A DNA stretch of 64,000 nt, taken from the NCBI RefSeq assembly GCF_003958645.1, contig NZ_RXLO01000010.1, forward strand, positions 124,001 through 188,000. The letters are read 5' to 3'. Source of the stretch: Chitinophaga rhizosphaerae. GTDB taxonomy: Bacteria; Bacteroidota; Bacteroidia; Chitinophagales; Chitinophagaceae. Positions 8,754 through 17,722 of the stretch are shown piece after piece. The notes beneath the pieces are model-generated. The model saw nothing but the letters and a program-made list of their open reading frames with translations, did no database searches and was not told where the DNA came from. Each line of letters begins with the position of its first letter. Positions within the stretch are counted from its first letter, which is position 1. Position numbers and translations under genes: made by a program.

Positions 8754-10703
8754 TCAGTGCTTGTTTTGCTGTCCTTTTGCTTGTGGCGGCATGATCCGCC
8801 GTTCACGTTGAGTAATGGGGATGCCTTCTTTTTGAGCAGGAGGCTTAAACAAATGATCGATGATCAGTTGTTCCCGACTCGAAAGGTTTTCCTTGGTGCA
8901 CCAGGTGGTAACCTCGCCTTGTGCACTATCAAATGACTTTTCAACAAGTTTTTCCCCTGTGGCGGCCCTGATAACCGCAGCGGATTTGATAAACACTGGC
9001 GCCACATCGTTGTCCTTACCACGGTTGCCATACAGTCGGTCCCTTATCTCGATCAACCCACACAGTGCCGGTTCCAATAGCGAGAAACCCCGTTGGAATT
9101 GGAAAAGGTTTGCTTGTTGCATAGGGTTTTCCAAGGGCTGCCAGCCCACAGATAGAATGAATGGATGTTCTGCTTTGATCAGCTGGTGAACCGGAAGCGT
9201 TAAGTGTGGACGGGCGTCCTGAAGCAAAAAGGCCTGGTGGAGCATCACCGAAATGTCCATACGCTTACAGAGCGCCGTGGGAACGAGATCTTGGCGTAGT
9301 CGGGTAGCAACGGGCAGCATTCGAAATCCTGGCTCATGATCTATAGGATACGAGTGGGTGGCAAGCAAGGGGGCCAGACCCAATGATGACATCGATGGAT
9401 CTTCGAATAGCTTCTCTGCATAACACATGTACACCCCTTGCGGATGTGGTGAAGTATCTTCGCGTAACTGCAGCTGGAGTAACACTTCCCCTTTCTCTGA
9501 AAATATTCCTGAGTTTTTGATATAATGACCTTTAGCGTCCCCATCAACCAGGTTAAAATCGAAGGCCCCCAGATTACTGAAAGGAAGTTGCGAAAAGGCA
9601 GAAGGCAGGTCTTGCGTGTGGTAGAATATTTCGTTGGATGGCCCAAATTTGACAACGCGTTCTGTTGCCGTATCAAATACACATGGATCTGCATGGAGGA
9701 ATGTCACGTATTGGCTGGTCGGAGCACTCGCCTGACTCTGGCCAGCCTGGTATTCGAGCATGTCTTCATATAGCCGTGTGGGCTTGAGCACAGGTGGGCG
9801 CGCGGTGTTCCAGTAGTCCAGTTTAATGATCGTCGTGTCTGGTATCGATAGGTGAATGTTTTCTGAAGGCACGCCAAGCGCTTCCAATGTCTGATTGGAT
9901 TCTCCCTGGTAAAAAAGTATGCGTCCTGCGTCCTGGGCGGTCCAATCGTCACCCTCTTGCGGTAGCGGTATCAGATGTATGGCCGCAATCAATTTTTCGG
10001 AGGGCAATTGTAGAACGCTGGCGGATTCGAAAAAATAGTGATCTCCAGCTTTACGTGCAGCGGTCATGTCAAATGCCGTTCCGGAAAGTTTCGTTCCAGC
10101 CGATAGTGCTTCTACCTCGGTTGGATAATAGTGACTCAATACCGTGGAAGTTTGACCTTGGGCTTGCTCGTTATTGGTTATCCGCTCTCCAACCAAGGTG
10201 AGCAGCCATTCACTCGGATTGGCCACGCGTGGATGATCCAGGTACTTATTGAGAGTAAGACCGACCAGGTGGTCAAATTCGGGTGTCGGATACAGGAATT
10301 TTCCTTGTTCATCCAGTGCGAGCAAGGGTACCAGCAGCGGAGTACCTCCGCCCGCCTTTGTGACAAACTTGAAATCATGAAAGAAACGGTGTGGTACCTC
10401 AGCCGCGATTTCAAGAAATGCTAATGTGTTGCCATAGACAGGTCGGTCGCTATTAAACCGTGTGAGGGTGGCCAGACGTTCCCCGTTCAACATATCGATG
10501 ATATGCGCCTCGGCGATAAAATGTTCTTGGCCGCGCCCTAAAGCGATTTGTCGGTCGAACGTGTCCATCGGCTGGGCAAGCAGGCGGGCCAGCGTCTCGT
10601 GAAAAGTAGGCCAAGACTGAAGCGTCGGAGCGTCGGCTGGGACCTCTGGCTGTTGGCAACTTTTTGTCTGCATATACAGCAGAAAGCGGTCATTTTGATT
10701 CAT
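8754..10703 (-). CDS. Large module-repeat protein, paralogue 4 (649 aa)
   Basis: The fourth tandem relative starts with MNQNDRFLLYMQTKS. Modules include 'LPSAFSQLPFSNLGAFD' followed by 'SGIFSEKGEVLLQLQL' and 'HPQGVYMCYAE', the same helix, strand and PxGxY order as the other copies. The final module starts 'HPFILSVGWQPLENP'. The tail is rich in Lys, Gln and Arg (ITQRERRIMPPQAKGQQNKH). A 153-base gap separates its start from the upstream paralogue; it holds no gene and could contain an internal promoter, though none is obvious. No signal peptide, membrane span or enzyme motif was found. Function unknown. Confidence 0.72.
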   Translation of the reverse strand: MNQNDRFLLYMQTKSCQQPEVPADAPTLQSWPTFHETLARLLAQPMDTFDRQIALGRGQEHFIAEAHIIDMLNGERLATLTRFNSDRPVYGNTLAFLEIAAEVPHRFFHDFKFVTKAGGGTPLLVPLLALDEQGKFLYPTPEFDHLVGLTLNKYLDHPRVANPSEWLLTLVGERITNNEQAQGQTSTVLSHYYPTEVEALSAGTKLSGTAFDMTAARKAGDHYFFESASVLQLPSEKLIAAIHLIPLPQEGDDWTAQDAGRILFYQGESNQTLEALGVPSENIHLSIPDTTIIKLDYWNTARPPVLKPTRLYEDMLEYQAGQSQASAPTSQYVTFLHADPCVFDTATERVVKFGPSNEIFYHTQDLPSAFSQLPFSNLGAFDFNLVDGDAKGHYIKNSGIFSEKGEVLLQLQLREDTSPHPQGVYMCYAEKLFEDPSMSSLGLAPLLATHSYPIDHEPGFRMLPVATRLRQDLVPTALCKRMDISVMLHQAFLLQDARPHLTLPVHQLIKAEHPFILSVGWQPLENPMQQANLFQFQRGFSLLEPALCGLIEIRDRLYGNRGKDNDVAPVFIKSAAVIRAATGEKLVEKSFDSAQGEVTTWCTKENLSSREQLIIDHLFKPPAQKEGIPITQRERRIMPPQAKGQQNKH

Positions 10704-10856
10704 ACGGGCATCTTACACGGTGATGCAGCCGAGCCCATTATCTAACCGGTAGAAGGTGACGGCTGCAATGTTCCGCAGTGTGGGATGCGGCGTTTGCTGT
10801 ATTTTTTGGGTGGGCGGGTTGTTCTTTTTTCCCCATTTGCCAATACTGGGCTATAT

Positions 10857-12857
10857 CTATAGCCCTAGTGAACGTGGTCTGTCCAGCGGTCTGTCGTTAG
10901 CTTGCTGGAAGCTTTGATCTATGAAGGATTCTGTGACTTGAAAGGTGATGCTCATAGATCCGTTAACAGATGGCATTACCGTCATGTTCTCATGCGCCAG
11001 CGCGCGACGTAGCCCATCGGGATGCAGTAGGTTAAACTGCAGATACATACCAGGTGGCAAATTGCCAACTGTCTCTTGTAGCCTAAAACTTCGTCCAATT
11101 TCAATTTGCTTCGTGTCGTCTTCCAATATTATCTCGCGGAGTGCAGATTCTTCCGCATTGGGGCGCACTGTGCTGAAGTGTTCGGGCTTAAAAGCATCAA
11201 ATACCGCCACGGCTGTGTCAAAGTCAAAGAATAGCATGCCCCTGTATTGAATGTCTCGATCATGCGGAGTAAGTCCGGTCCAGCCCTGTTTGATCCTGAA
11301 AACAGGTGATTCTATCTCCTGTCCTTCCCGTTTGACATGTTGGTTTGGCTGTTTGCCAGTGACAAAAGTTGTAAGTAGCTCCCTGCCAGCCAGTGGTTGC
11401 ATATGATAGTTATCATCTACACTTGACAATGCGACAATCCTAACATTTTGCCTGGCGACGTGTGCAGGGTTGGTCACAGCAATTGCACTGGCAAATTCCC
11501 AGAGCAGCTTGGGCACCAAGGAGTTTTCGTAAAGTACCAGCGAAAGCTCTGGTCGATGCTCCTCAGTAGTATGCGTGTATTGCGCTAGCTCCATCCGTTT
11601 AACACAGTCTTGCACTTGCATTTGGGCTATAAGCGACCCGTCTTTATGTTGGATGCATGCTTTAGTGATGTGGTACCCCATATCTGTGGCTACCGGCACG
11701 TCCAAAAATAGCTGGGCATGCAGGTCGAGTAATGTTAAGACCGCCCCCTCCACGCTATCACAGTGGTAAAAGTCGTTGGCTTCGCGAACTACGTATTGCA
11801 TTTGGTCCGTTGCATTTGGGATGTACTCGATTCGCACGACATAATCCGTTCCCTGCGCCTCGGTAGTTTCGTCCTGTCGAAGAGCTGTTGCAGAGATGCC
11901 TGAGATATGAAAGGGTGCGTCAAGTGCGTATTTCTCCCGGTAAGTATAGGACGCGAGCCGGATGTTGTCGCTTTGGGGATCGTATTGGGCCAACTTAAAA
12001 AGGTCGATGCCACTCTCCTCCTCCAGTCCCCCTATGGACAGGCCGCTAGACAGGTAGATCCCCGCTGGACAGTTGGTTCCTATGGGAACAACAAAAATAT
12101 GGGCTAAGCGATCCTCGTCAAGGTGATTAATATAGGCGTGCTGGTATAGCACCGTATTTCGGTTGTCCGGGCAGTGCTGATCAAAACGGTATAAGTTGGT
12201 ACGCATCAGCTGTGAAAGGCCACCACGAAGGGTAGAGAAGTAGTGATGCTCGACAAATTGTTTGACGGGTAACTTGGTATGACCATCTTCCGCCAGCTTG
12301 ATATTATTCCCCTTGAAAGAAAGCTGATAAGGAAAATCCTGCTGCAGCGATGCACGCGCCGTAACGTCTGCAACCGCATATTGGTGAAGTTGTTGGTACC
12401 ATTCAGTTGTTTTGAGGGCTCCCTCTTCCAGGTGGGCCAGTAGGACGCATCGTCCGTGTCCATTTTGGTCGGAGTTCGGGACGGGCATGCCGGAAAGCAT
12501 GCCGAAAAAGTCAACATCATAGCCGCAATTCAGATAGATTCCGGGAGCGATCCTGGGGCGGTTGCCTGTCGGTCCATATGCGTCAAGGGATAGCACGCGC
12601 GAGCCAGTGAAAATGTCGGTAACCGTACCCAGGAGATTAAATTTTTCAGGCAGCTCGTTAATGGAATGGAGCCTGGATGTCAAGCCTTCCAGAATCAGGT
12701 CACTAGCAGCGGCCTGCAATGAAAAATAAAACTTCTCCTGCAGCAGAAGTTCGCCGAGACCCGCTTTGGTACTTGGTGTGTCGAGTCGAAACGGAAGGTG
12801 AGAATAAACTCCTTCCGGTCCCTGATTGTATGTATAGATGGAATATCCGTTTTCCAT
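10857..12857 (-). CDS. Large module-repeat protein, paralogue 5 (666 aa)
   Basis: Fifth relative, beginning MENGYSIYTYNQGPEGVYS. It contains three clear closing motifs: 'IAPGIYLNCG' near residue 107, 'CPAGIYLSSG' in the first half, and 'LPPGMYLQFN' close to the end. This shows at least three copies of the module. Helices of the type 'TLRGGLSQLMRTNLYRFD' and 'SVEGAVLTLLDLHAQLF' precede the strands. The tail is basic (DRPLDRPRSLGL). It lies 18 bases below the short paralogue, so the two are probably translated from one message. It most resembles paralogue 7 in its N-terminal MENG and in the spacing of the motifs. Function unknown. Confidence 0.75.
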   Translation of the reverse strand: MENGYSIYTYNQGPEGVYSHLPFRLDTPSTKAGLGELLLQEKFYFSLQAAASDLILEGLTSRLHSINELPEKFNLLGTVTDIFTGSRVLSLDAYGPTGNRPRIAPGIYLNCGYDVDFFGMLSGMPVPNSDQNGHGRCVLLAHLEEGALKTTEWYQQLHQYAVADVTARASLQQDFPYQLSFKGNNIKLAEDGHTKLPVKQFVEHHYFSTLRGGLSQLMRTNLYRFDQHCPDNRNTVLYQHAYINHLDEDRLAHIFVVPIGTNCPAGIYLSSGLSIGGLEEESGIDLFKLAQYDPQSDNIRLASYTYREKYALDAPFHISGISATALRQDETTEAQGTDYVVRIEYIPNATDQMQYVVREANDFYHCDSVEGAVLTLLDLHAQLFLDVPVATDMGYHITKACIQHKDGSLIAQMQVQDCVKRMELAQYTHTTEEHRPELSLVLYENSLVPKLLWEFASAIAVTNPAHVARQNVRIVALSSVDDNYHMQPLAGRELLTTFVTGKQPNQHVKREGQEIESPVFRIKQGWTGLTPHDRDIQYRGMLFFDFDTAVAVFDAFKPEHFSTVRPNAEESALREIILEDDTKQIEIGRSFRLQETVGNLPPGMYLQFNLLHPDGLRRALAHENMTVMPSVNGSMSITFQVTESFIDQSFQQANDRPLDRPRSLGL

Positions 12858-12875
12858 AAAAAAGCATTTTGCACG

Positions 12876-13415
12876 TCACAAATCACCACTTGCCATTCCG
12901 CTTGTTTTTCGAGCGTCCAAAGCCGAATCGACTATATGATCCCGGTACACCGCCAGGTCTTCAAGCTCGCGAAAGTAAGAAAGTCCCTTTTGTTGCATTG
13001 CAAGTCGCTCCCAACGAACGACATTTCGGTTAAACGCAGCATAAAGACCTGCAGGAAGTACTGAATGTCCACTCTGTTCGGTAAATCTGTAGGCTACTGG
13101 CGTTTTACTGGTGGCTGCTGATACGAAGGCTGCCGGAATCCAACGCGCGTCGCTCGGCACAAAAAAGCGCCGGGGAAGCAAGAAAAGGATATTTACAATG
13201 ACCTCCAAGTCTGGCATTTCGAGAAAGTTAGGGACGACCTCGGCAATATGACGACCGTTCTGCCATCTGAATGTAAGCACGTACGCTTCGGAGCCGGGAT
13301 CATTTCCATGATAATATTCATCTCGCTGTGGAAACGCCCCTTGTTCGCTGGCAGCCTGCTCGGTCCCAGGTAGATCTGTAATTGATGGGTTTTGTCTATG
13401 ATACTCGCTTTCCAT
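12876..13415 (-). CDS. Single-module paralogue (179 aa)
   Basis: A short protein that corresponds to one module of the neighbouring large proteins. It has a Trp strand ('YVLTFRWQNGRHIAEV'), a helix with 'LEVIVNILFLLPRRFF', a strand ('RWIPAAFVSAATSKT') and the closing 'LPAGLYAAFN'. It therefore defines the boundaries of the repeat unit at about 110 residues. A 30-residue charged tail follows. The frame is intact and the gene sits with small gaps (18 and 44 bases) between two full-length paralogues. It is either a functional minimal member or a gene shortened by recombination between modules. No function can be assigned. Confidence 0.7.
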   Translation of the reverse strand: MESEYHRQNPSITDLPGTEQAASEQGAFPQRDEYYHGNDPGSEAYVLTFRWQNGRHIAEVVPNFLEMPDLEVIVNILFLLPRRFFVPSDARWIPAAFVSAATSKTPVAYRFTEQSGHSVLPAGLYAAFNRNVVRWERLAMQQKGLSYFRELEDLAVYRDHIVDSALDARKTSGMASGDL

Positions 13416-13459
13416 CGTTAAAATATTTGGTCTATGTATACACCAGGTCCAAGCCGAAT

Positions 13460-15448
13460 CTAAACGCCAGTCCGCTTACCCATGTCCCGTTGTTCGAGTT
13501 CGCGGAATTCCCGGGCGTGACACCGGGCGAGTTGTTGGGGTCCCTGGATAATTTGGCGGAAGGTATGCACGTACTCGCTCGTCGCATTTTCAATCAGGAG
13601 GCGGTTATGTGCCTGGTCGGCAAGCCGCATTGCCCGTTCCTGAGTGTGATTGTATTGCAGATAGAACCCTGGCCTGAGGTTGCATTCCTGCACATCCTTG
13701 TAAAATCTTGAGACAAGCGTATTTCGGGTTGTTCGATCCACCAGGCTCGCACATAACAGGAAAGGCTCATCGGGTGCGTCTGGGTTGACACGGAAGAACT
13801 GCGTATCAAATTGAAGTAGCATGTCATGGGCAGCGTCAATGGATGGACAGGGAATAAAGTGCGTTTGCTTTTGGCCTGATTCGATTATTTTGTTCCAGAA
13901 AAGCTCAATGCCGTAAGTTGGGACGCCGGGTGGATGTGGTACCGGCTTTACCATGGCAAGCATCATATGCTGGTCGATTTTCAATCCGCTTGCCTCGATG
14001 AGCAGTCTCCGGAGCGCCGGAAATGTCTTAGGCGAGTAGTTAATAAACCCTAATGGGTCGATAGTGGCAACAGTGAGACTGTAACAGTTTCCTTCGTTAA
14101 TCAACAAGCTGCCAAATGTGCTTTGTATCGCCGCGAACGTTGTTGGCATTACCGCAGCAAGCTTGTGCTCCATGGTTAGCATGATCTCAGTATCCCCTTC
14201 CGGGTCACGTGTTTTAAGTTGGAGCTCGGCAAGCGTTTGATTATCCAGTCTGACAACGAAGCGAGAGGCAATCACGGGGCGGTATGCGTCAATTTTTCTA
14301 TCCTTCCATATGTAAAGGTCGGAGGTGACTAATTTGAGCAGTGCTCTTTCCACCGTGGTGTAATAGTGGTCGTCTGAACCCCACAGAAAGTTCCGCCCGG
14401 CGCTGCGATCGAATTCATAGTGACAGCTGAAATTGTAAGGAACGGGCACGACTTTGTCAAGGACGTGCTGGTCATTTGCCACTTCCTTTATGAATTGCTG
14501 TTGTTCCTCGGGTTCGATAAGTTGATACCCATTATCGTATTTGAAGTGTGCACGCAGCAAAACAGGGCTGCCCGGGTCATATTGATACGACGGCTCGAGG
14601 TAAATTTTAGCAATTTCGGCGAATTCTTCAATCGTAGAAGGAGCGCTGATATAAATTCCGGCAGACGGATACCCATCGGGAGCATCGTCGATGGACATAA
14701 TGAGCATGGTTGCCAGTGGTTCGTTGGTCGGCCCTACAATGTAAGCACAGCCATGCGTACGGTCTGCCAATCTTTTATTGCTATATGGATTGAAAATGCG
14801 GACATCTTCCAGAAGCAATCGCTTGGCTGCCTGATATGGTGACTCGTAATAATGATGTTCAACGTAATGGTTTTGGTCCATGTGCCAGTCCGTTTTTCCT
14901 TTAAAAACCAGTTGATAGTTCATACCATAATCAGCTGCATGGCAAGTGGCCAGGTATTCTCTAGCCCACGCTTGCAAGAGAATGCAATTTTCGGTCAGTA
15001 CTAGCTGGTTGAAATCATTGCTGTAGCTGGCAAGCTGTATGGAACAGCTTGAGTCGTTGTCAGTTGAACCGACAAAGGGAATACCGGTAACCAGCCGAAG
15101 CTTGGTCGCCGGCAAATCGCTTTCAAAATACACGCCATAGCCTTCCAACTGCTGGGTTCCATTGCCAGGCCTGTAAACCACGATTTGCCCATAAAAGCGG
15201 TCATGCATTTGGTCGAAAATATAGTGATCACTAACCATCCCGTGCCGGACCCGCCGGTCCATGCCGACGATATCAGCTGTTAACAGATGACAAAGCGCTA
15301 TAGTAACCGAAAAATAGGCGTACTCTCCAGGCTTTACGTTTTGCGCCGCCTCGTCGCCTCCGTCTTGCCGGCTCGCCATAAAGGGTAAGTAATCATAGAG
15401 CCCGGTACCGCTCCGTTTTTCCTGTGTTTTTTCCATTCCGTTTTCCAT
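13460..15448 (-). CDS. Large module-repeat protein, paralogue 7 (662 aa)
   Basis: The most upstream large relative in the tandem set. It shows 'HHYYESPYQAAKRLLLEDV' (helix), 'GCAYIVGPTNEPLATMLI' (strand pair) and 'PSAGIYISAPS' (closing motif) in the first half. The last module runs from 'YGIELFWNKIIESGQ' to 'LRPGFYLQYN'. The tail ends RDMGKRTGV. An N-terminal stretch rich in Gly and charged residues precedes the first module. It has no membrane span or signal peptide. The 140-base gap upstream, to the 402-residue gene frame, contains no gene. Function unknown; it probably shares the role of its paralogues. Confidence 0.75.
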   Translation of the reverse strand: MENGMEKTQEKRSGTGLYDYLPFMASRQDGGDEAAQNVKPGEYAYFSVTIALCHLLTADIVGMDRRVRHGMVSDHYIFDQMHDRFYGQIVVYRPGNGTQQLEGYGVYFESDLPATKLRLVTGIPFVGSTDNDSSCSIQLASYSNDFNQLVLTENCILLQAWAREYLATCHAADYGMNYQLVFKGKTDWHMDQNHYVEHHYYESPYQAAKRLLLEDVRIFNPYSNKRLADRTHGCAYIVGPTNEPLATMLIMSIDDAPDGYPSAGIYISAPSTIEEFAEIAKIYLEPSYQYDPGSPVLLRAHFKYDNGYQLIEPEEQQQFIKEVANDQHVLDKVVPVPYNFSCHYEFDRSAGRNFLWGSDDHYYTTVERALLKLVTSDLYIWKDRKIDAYRPVIASRFVVRLDNQTLAELQLKTRDPEGDTEIMLTMEHKLAAVMPTTFAAIQSTFGSLLINEGNCYSLTVATIDPLGFINYSPKTFPALRRLLIEASGLKIDQHMMLAMVKPVPHPPGVPTYGIELFWNKIIESGQKQTHFIPCPSIDAAHDMLLQFDTQFFRVNPDAPDEPFLLCASLVDRTTRNTLVSRFYKDVQECNLRPGFYLQYNHTQERAMRLADQAHNRLLIENATSEYVHTFRQIIQGPQQLARCHAREFRELEQRDMGKRTGV

Positions 15449-15588
15449 ATTCGGCCGTTGAGTATTTGATAAATGAGATGTAGGCGCTGTGATTGGAAGA
15501 TCATACGCATCGGAATTCCCGACGTCTTCCCTCCTTTGAGTTGATACCCTACCAGAGGTATCCGCCAGTTAGCTGTAATTATATGGCA

Positions 15589-16734
15589 CTATTTGCGGGG
15601 ACCGAGATGTTCCCGATCCGGCCCTACGATTCTTTCCCGCTGATCATTTTTTTTTTGATCGTCATCGGATTTGTCTGATGCCGGCCCGATGGCACGGGTA
15701 GGGACGTTTTGGGTGTTGCTATTTCTTTCAGAGCGCTCCTGTTTTGCCATCTCGGTCAGATACCGGTCGTGTTTGACCAGTTCTCCGCTCCCATCTTCAA
15801 TGGTAAACGTCTTGCGTTGAATGTTGACGTAGAAGTAGAGCATCTCATGCTCTGTTTTATCTACGGGAGGCACACCTACTTTGTGCCCCTTTTCAATGTC
15901 GCGCAAGAAACGCTCGAAATGTTTATCATCAGAAAATTCGAGGTTAAACCGGGAGATATCATTGCGGTGATCAAAGCCCCACCCGGCACCAAAGTTGCGC
16001 AGCTCGCGGGTGCCGTATTCGTTGGCGGGTTTTTCATAATTGACGATCAGCCACCGGCTATATGTTTCCTGCTGGTCCTTGGTTTCATCGTTTGTCCTGT
16101 AGTGCTTGAGCACGGCCCTGGGACGATCGACGGAATCCAGCAGGTTGAAGGCTTCGACGCGGGTGATCGCCTGGTTATTGTAAAATCGCTGGCGGCGGAC
16201 GTCCCCGTCCAGTTCTGTCTTAAGGATATCCATTACGGATTGCCGGTGATCAGGTGCCAACAGCGGATCGATTACAGATTGATAAAGGGCTACGAGTTTG
16301 TAGAAAAGGCGCTGGTCGGTATCGTGCACCTTGATCAGGTCTGCGGTGAGTTCCTGGTCATATTTTGCCCGGATCTGTTCGTAGCCCGCAGTTGGGCTGC
16401 CCGGCGTATTCCAGGGTTGTGGAGGGGACTGGAGCCGTATTTCCAGTTCCTTGAGAGATATATCGCCAATTTGTAGGTCTGTGGGCATGTTTTTTACGAT
16501 GGTGGCATCAAAACCATTGTAAAACCCCTTCTCGTTCAGGATGCGCGATTGAATAGTAAAAGCCATACGGTGCTCCAGCATCCCTTCTGCATTGGTTGCA
16601 TGGAATCGGTCCTGGTGCTCGAGTTTGAATTCCGTCATGCCGGCGGCTACCTGCAACTGTAGCTGGTCATTGATCATTTCGAAGCCTGCAAATTTGTGTT
16701 CTTTGCTAAGCCACTCAACGGGATTGTCTGCCAT
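15589..16734 (-). CDS. Element-associated protein of unknown function (381 aa)
   Basis: I start at ATG 16734 (MADNPVEWLSKEHKFAGFEM). The longer frame to 16797 adds a poorly conserved-looking 21 residues and leaves only 3 bases to the next gene. The protein is soluble and strongly charged. Residues up to about 120 look beta-rich, a helical middle contains many Asp and Arg, and a Gln/Lys/Asp-rich tail ends DREHLGPRK. The tail resembles those of the large paralogues downstream. It lacks the PxGxY modules. Proteins of this general kind occur in Bacteroidota conjugative elements, but I cannot name a family. It lies between the tra operon and the paralogue set on the same strand. Confidence 0.65.
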   Translation of the reverse strand: MADNPVEWLSKEHKFAGFEMINDQLQLQVAAGMTEFKLEHQDRFHATNAEGMLEHRMAFTIQSRILNEKGFYNGFDATIVKNMPTDLQIGDISLKELEIRLQSPPQPWNTPGSPTAGYEQIRAKYDQELTADLIKVHDTDQRLFYKLVALYQSVIDPLLAPDHRQSVMDILKTELDGDVRRQRFYNNQAITRVEAFNLLDSVDRPRAVLKHYRTNDETKDQQETYSRWLIVNYEKPANEYGTRELRNFGAGWGFDHRNDISRFNLEFSDDKHFERFLRDIEKGHKVGVPPVDKTEHEMLYFYVNIQRKTFTIEDGSGELVKHDRYLTEMAKQERSERNSNTQNVPTRAIGPASDKSDDDQKKNDQRERIVGPDREHLGPRK

Positions 16735-16800
16735 AAAATAAAGTTTTAAATGTTTTAAATGGATTTCTCTTGTGTTGGTGGATGGGGACACGGCCATCGC

Positions 16801-17670
16801 CTATCTGAGTTTTGGCGAGGATTCTGCCCTGGGCGGGTCCATCAGTACCCGATGCCAGGTATGGCGGGGCGGAGGCTGAGCGGGGCCGTCGTTGCGCAGG
16901 GGTAGCACAAGGTCACCATTATTGCCACCTGGGTTCGGTGCTGCTTTGCCGATGATACGCTGGGACCTGTTAGCCGACTGGCCGTCCTGGAAATCATCGG
17001 GAAGGATTCTGCTGCGGTGGGCATCTGGAGTCACGCCGGGAGGCCTTTGGGGCTGCTGGCTAGCGGTCTTTTTTTCACGATTCCTGCCCAGCCCCCAACT
17101 TCTTTTTGCCTTTTTTACAGATGGTGGCCGCTGGGCAGCCGGCTTGTTCGGGACTGCCCGTCTTTTGTCAATCCATCGGGAAATGAAACTTCGGCCCTGC
17201 CCTGGTAATAATTTGTTCGTAAGCCAATCAACCAGCCGCCCTGTATTCTTGAGGGCAAAGTCTCCGGCGGAAGGAAATATCCGTAACGCATGAACGAGCA
17301 AAGCTAGGGGCCAAGGCATGCTACGGGCGGCAAAGGCCATCATACGCTGCGTACCGGTCAGGATCGAGCTTGTTGCATGTAAGCCGATTCCAGCGGATTT
17401 GGCGGCCAGCCTCGCTCCTCGCATGAGATAATTCGAGCCTGTCTTCTGGGCAAAGATTTCCCGGTTGGCTTTGAGGGTAGCCAGCGAAGCCCGCTCAAAA
17501 GCATTCAGGTCAGGTAGCTTTTGGGCATCTTTGAGAATGTTATCCAACAATTCGACTTCTTTGCGCCAGAAGCGTCGGCTATTTGCCAAGTCGGGATTTC
17601 TATCGAGGTCCTGCTGATGCAGCCGCCAAAAGGCGTCGACCTCCCTTTCGATTCTGTTTTCCATACACAC
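16801..17670 (-). CDS. Element-associated protein with hydrophobic middle and basic Pro-rich tail (289 aa)
   Basis: The N-terminal 80 residues are helical and charged, with 'LEVELLDNILKDAQKL'-type heptads. Residues about 100-150 contain two hydrophobic stretches ('ARSMPWPLALLVHALRIF') that could touch or cross the membrane. The last 120 residues are disordered, rich in Pro, Arg, Lys and Asn, and end SSPKLR. The high positive charge of this tail would suit DNA or RNA contact, or recognition by a secretion ATPase, but this is inference. The start could also be ATG at 17664. The gene is 52 bases below traN and was probably transferred with the tra operon. Confidence 0.6.
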   Translation of the reverse strand: MCMENRIEREVDAFWRLHQQDLDRNPDLANSRRFWRKEVELLDNILKDAQKLPDLNAFERASLATLKANREIFAQKTGSNYLMRGARLAAKSAGIGLHATSSILTGTQRMMAFAARSMPWPLALLVHALRIFPSAGDFALKNTGRLVDWLTNKLLPGQGRSFISRWIDKRRAVPNKPAAQRPPSVKKAKRSWGLGRNREKKTASQQPQRPPGVTPDAHRSRILPDDFQDGQSANRSQRIIGKAAPNPGGNNGDLVLPLRNDGPAQPPPRHTWHRVLMDPPRAESSPKLR

Positions 17671-17722
17671 CTGTTTGTTATAGATGAGCCAATGAAGCGC
17701 TGGTCCAAGCGACTGGCGAACA

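Noticed and set aside
15709..16476. Plus-strand frame of 255 residues
   Set aside because: It is antisense to the 381-residue element gene, which has better start context and operon position; the plus frame is a shadow with many hydrophobic codons.
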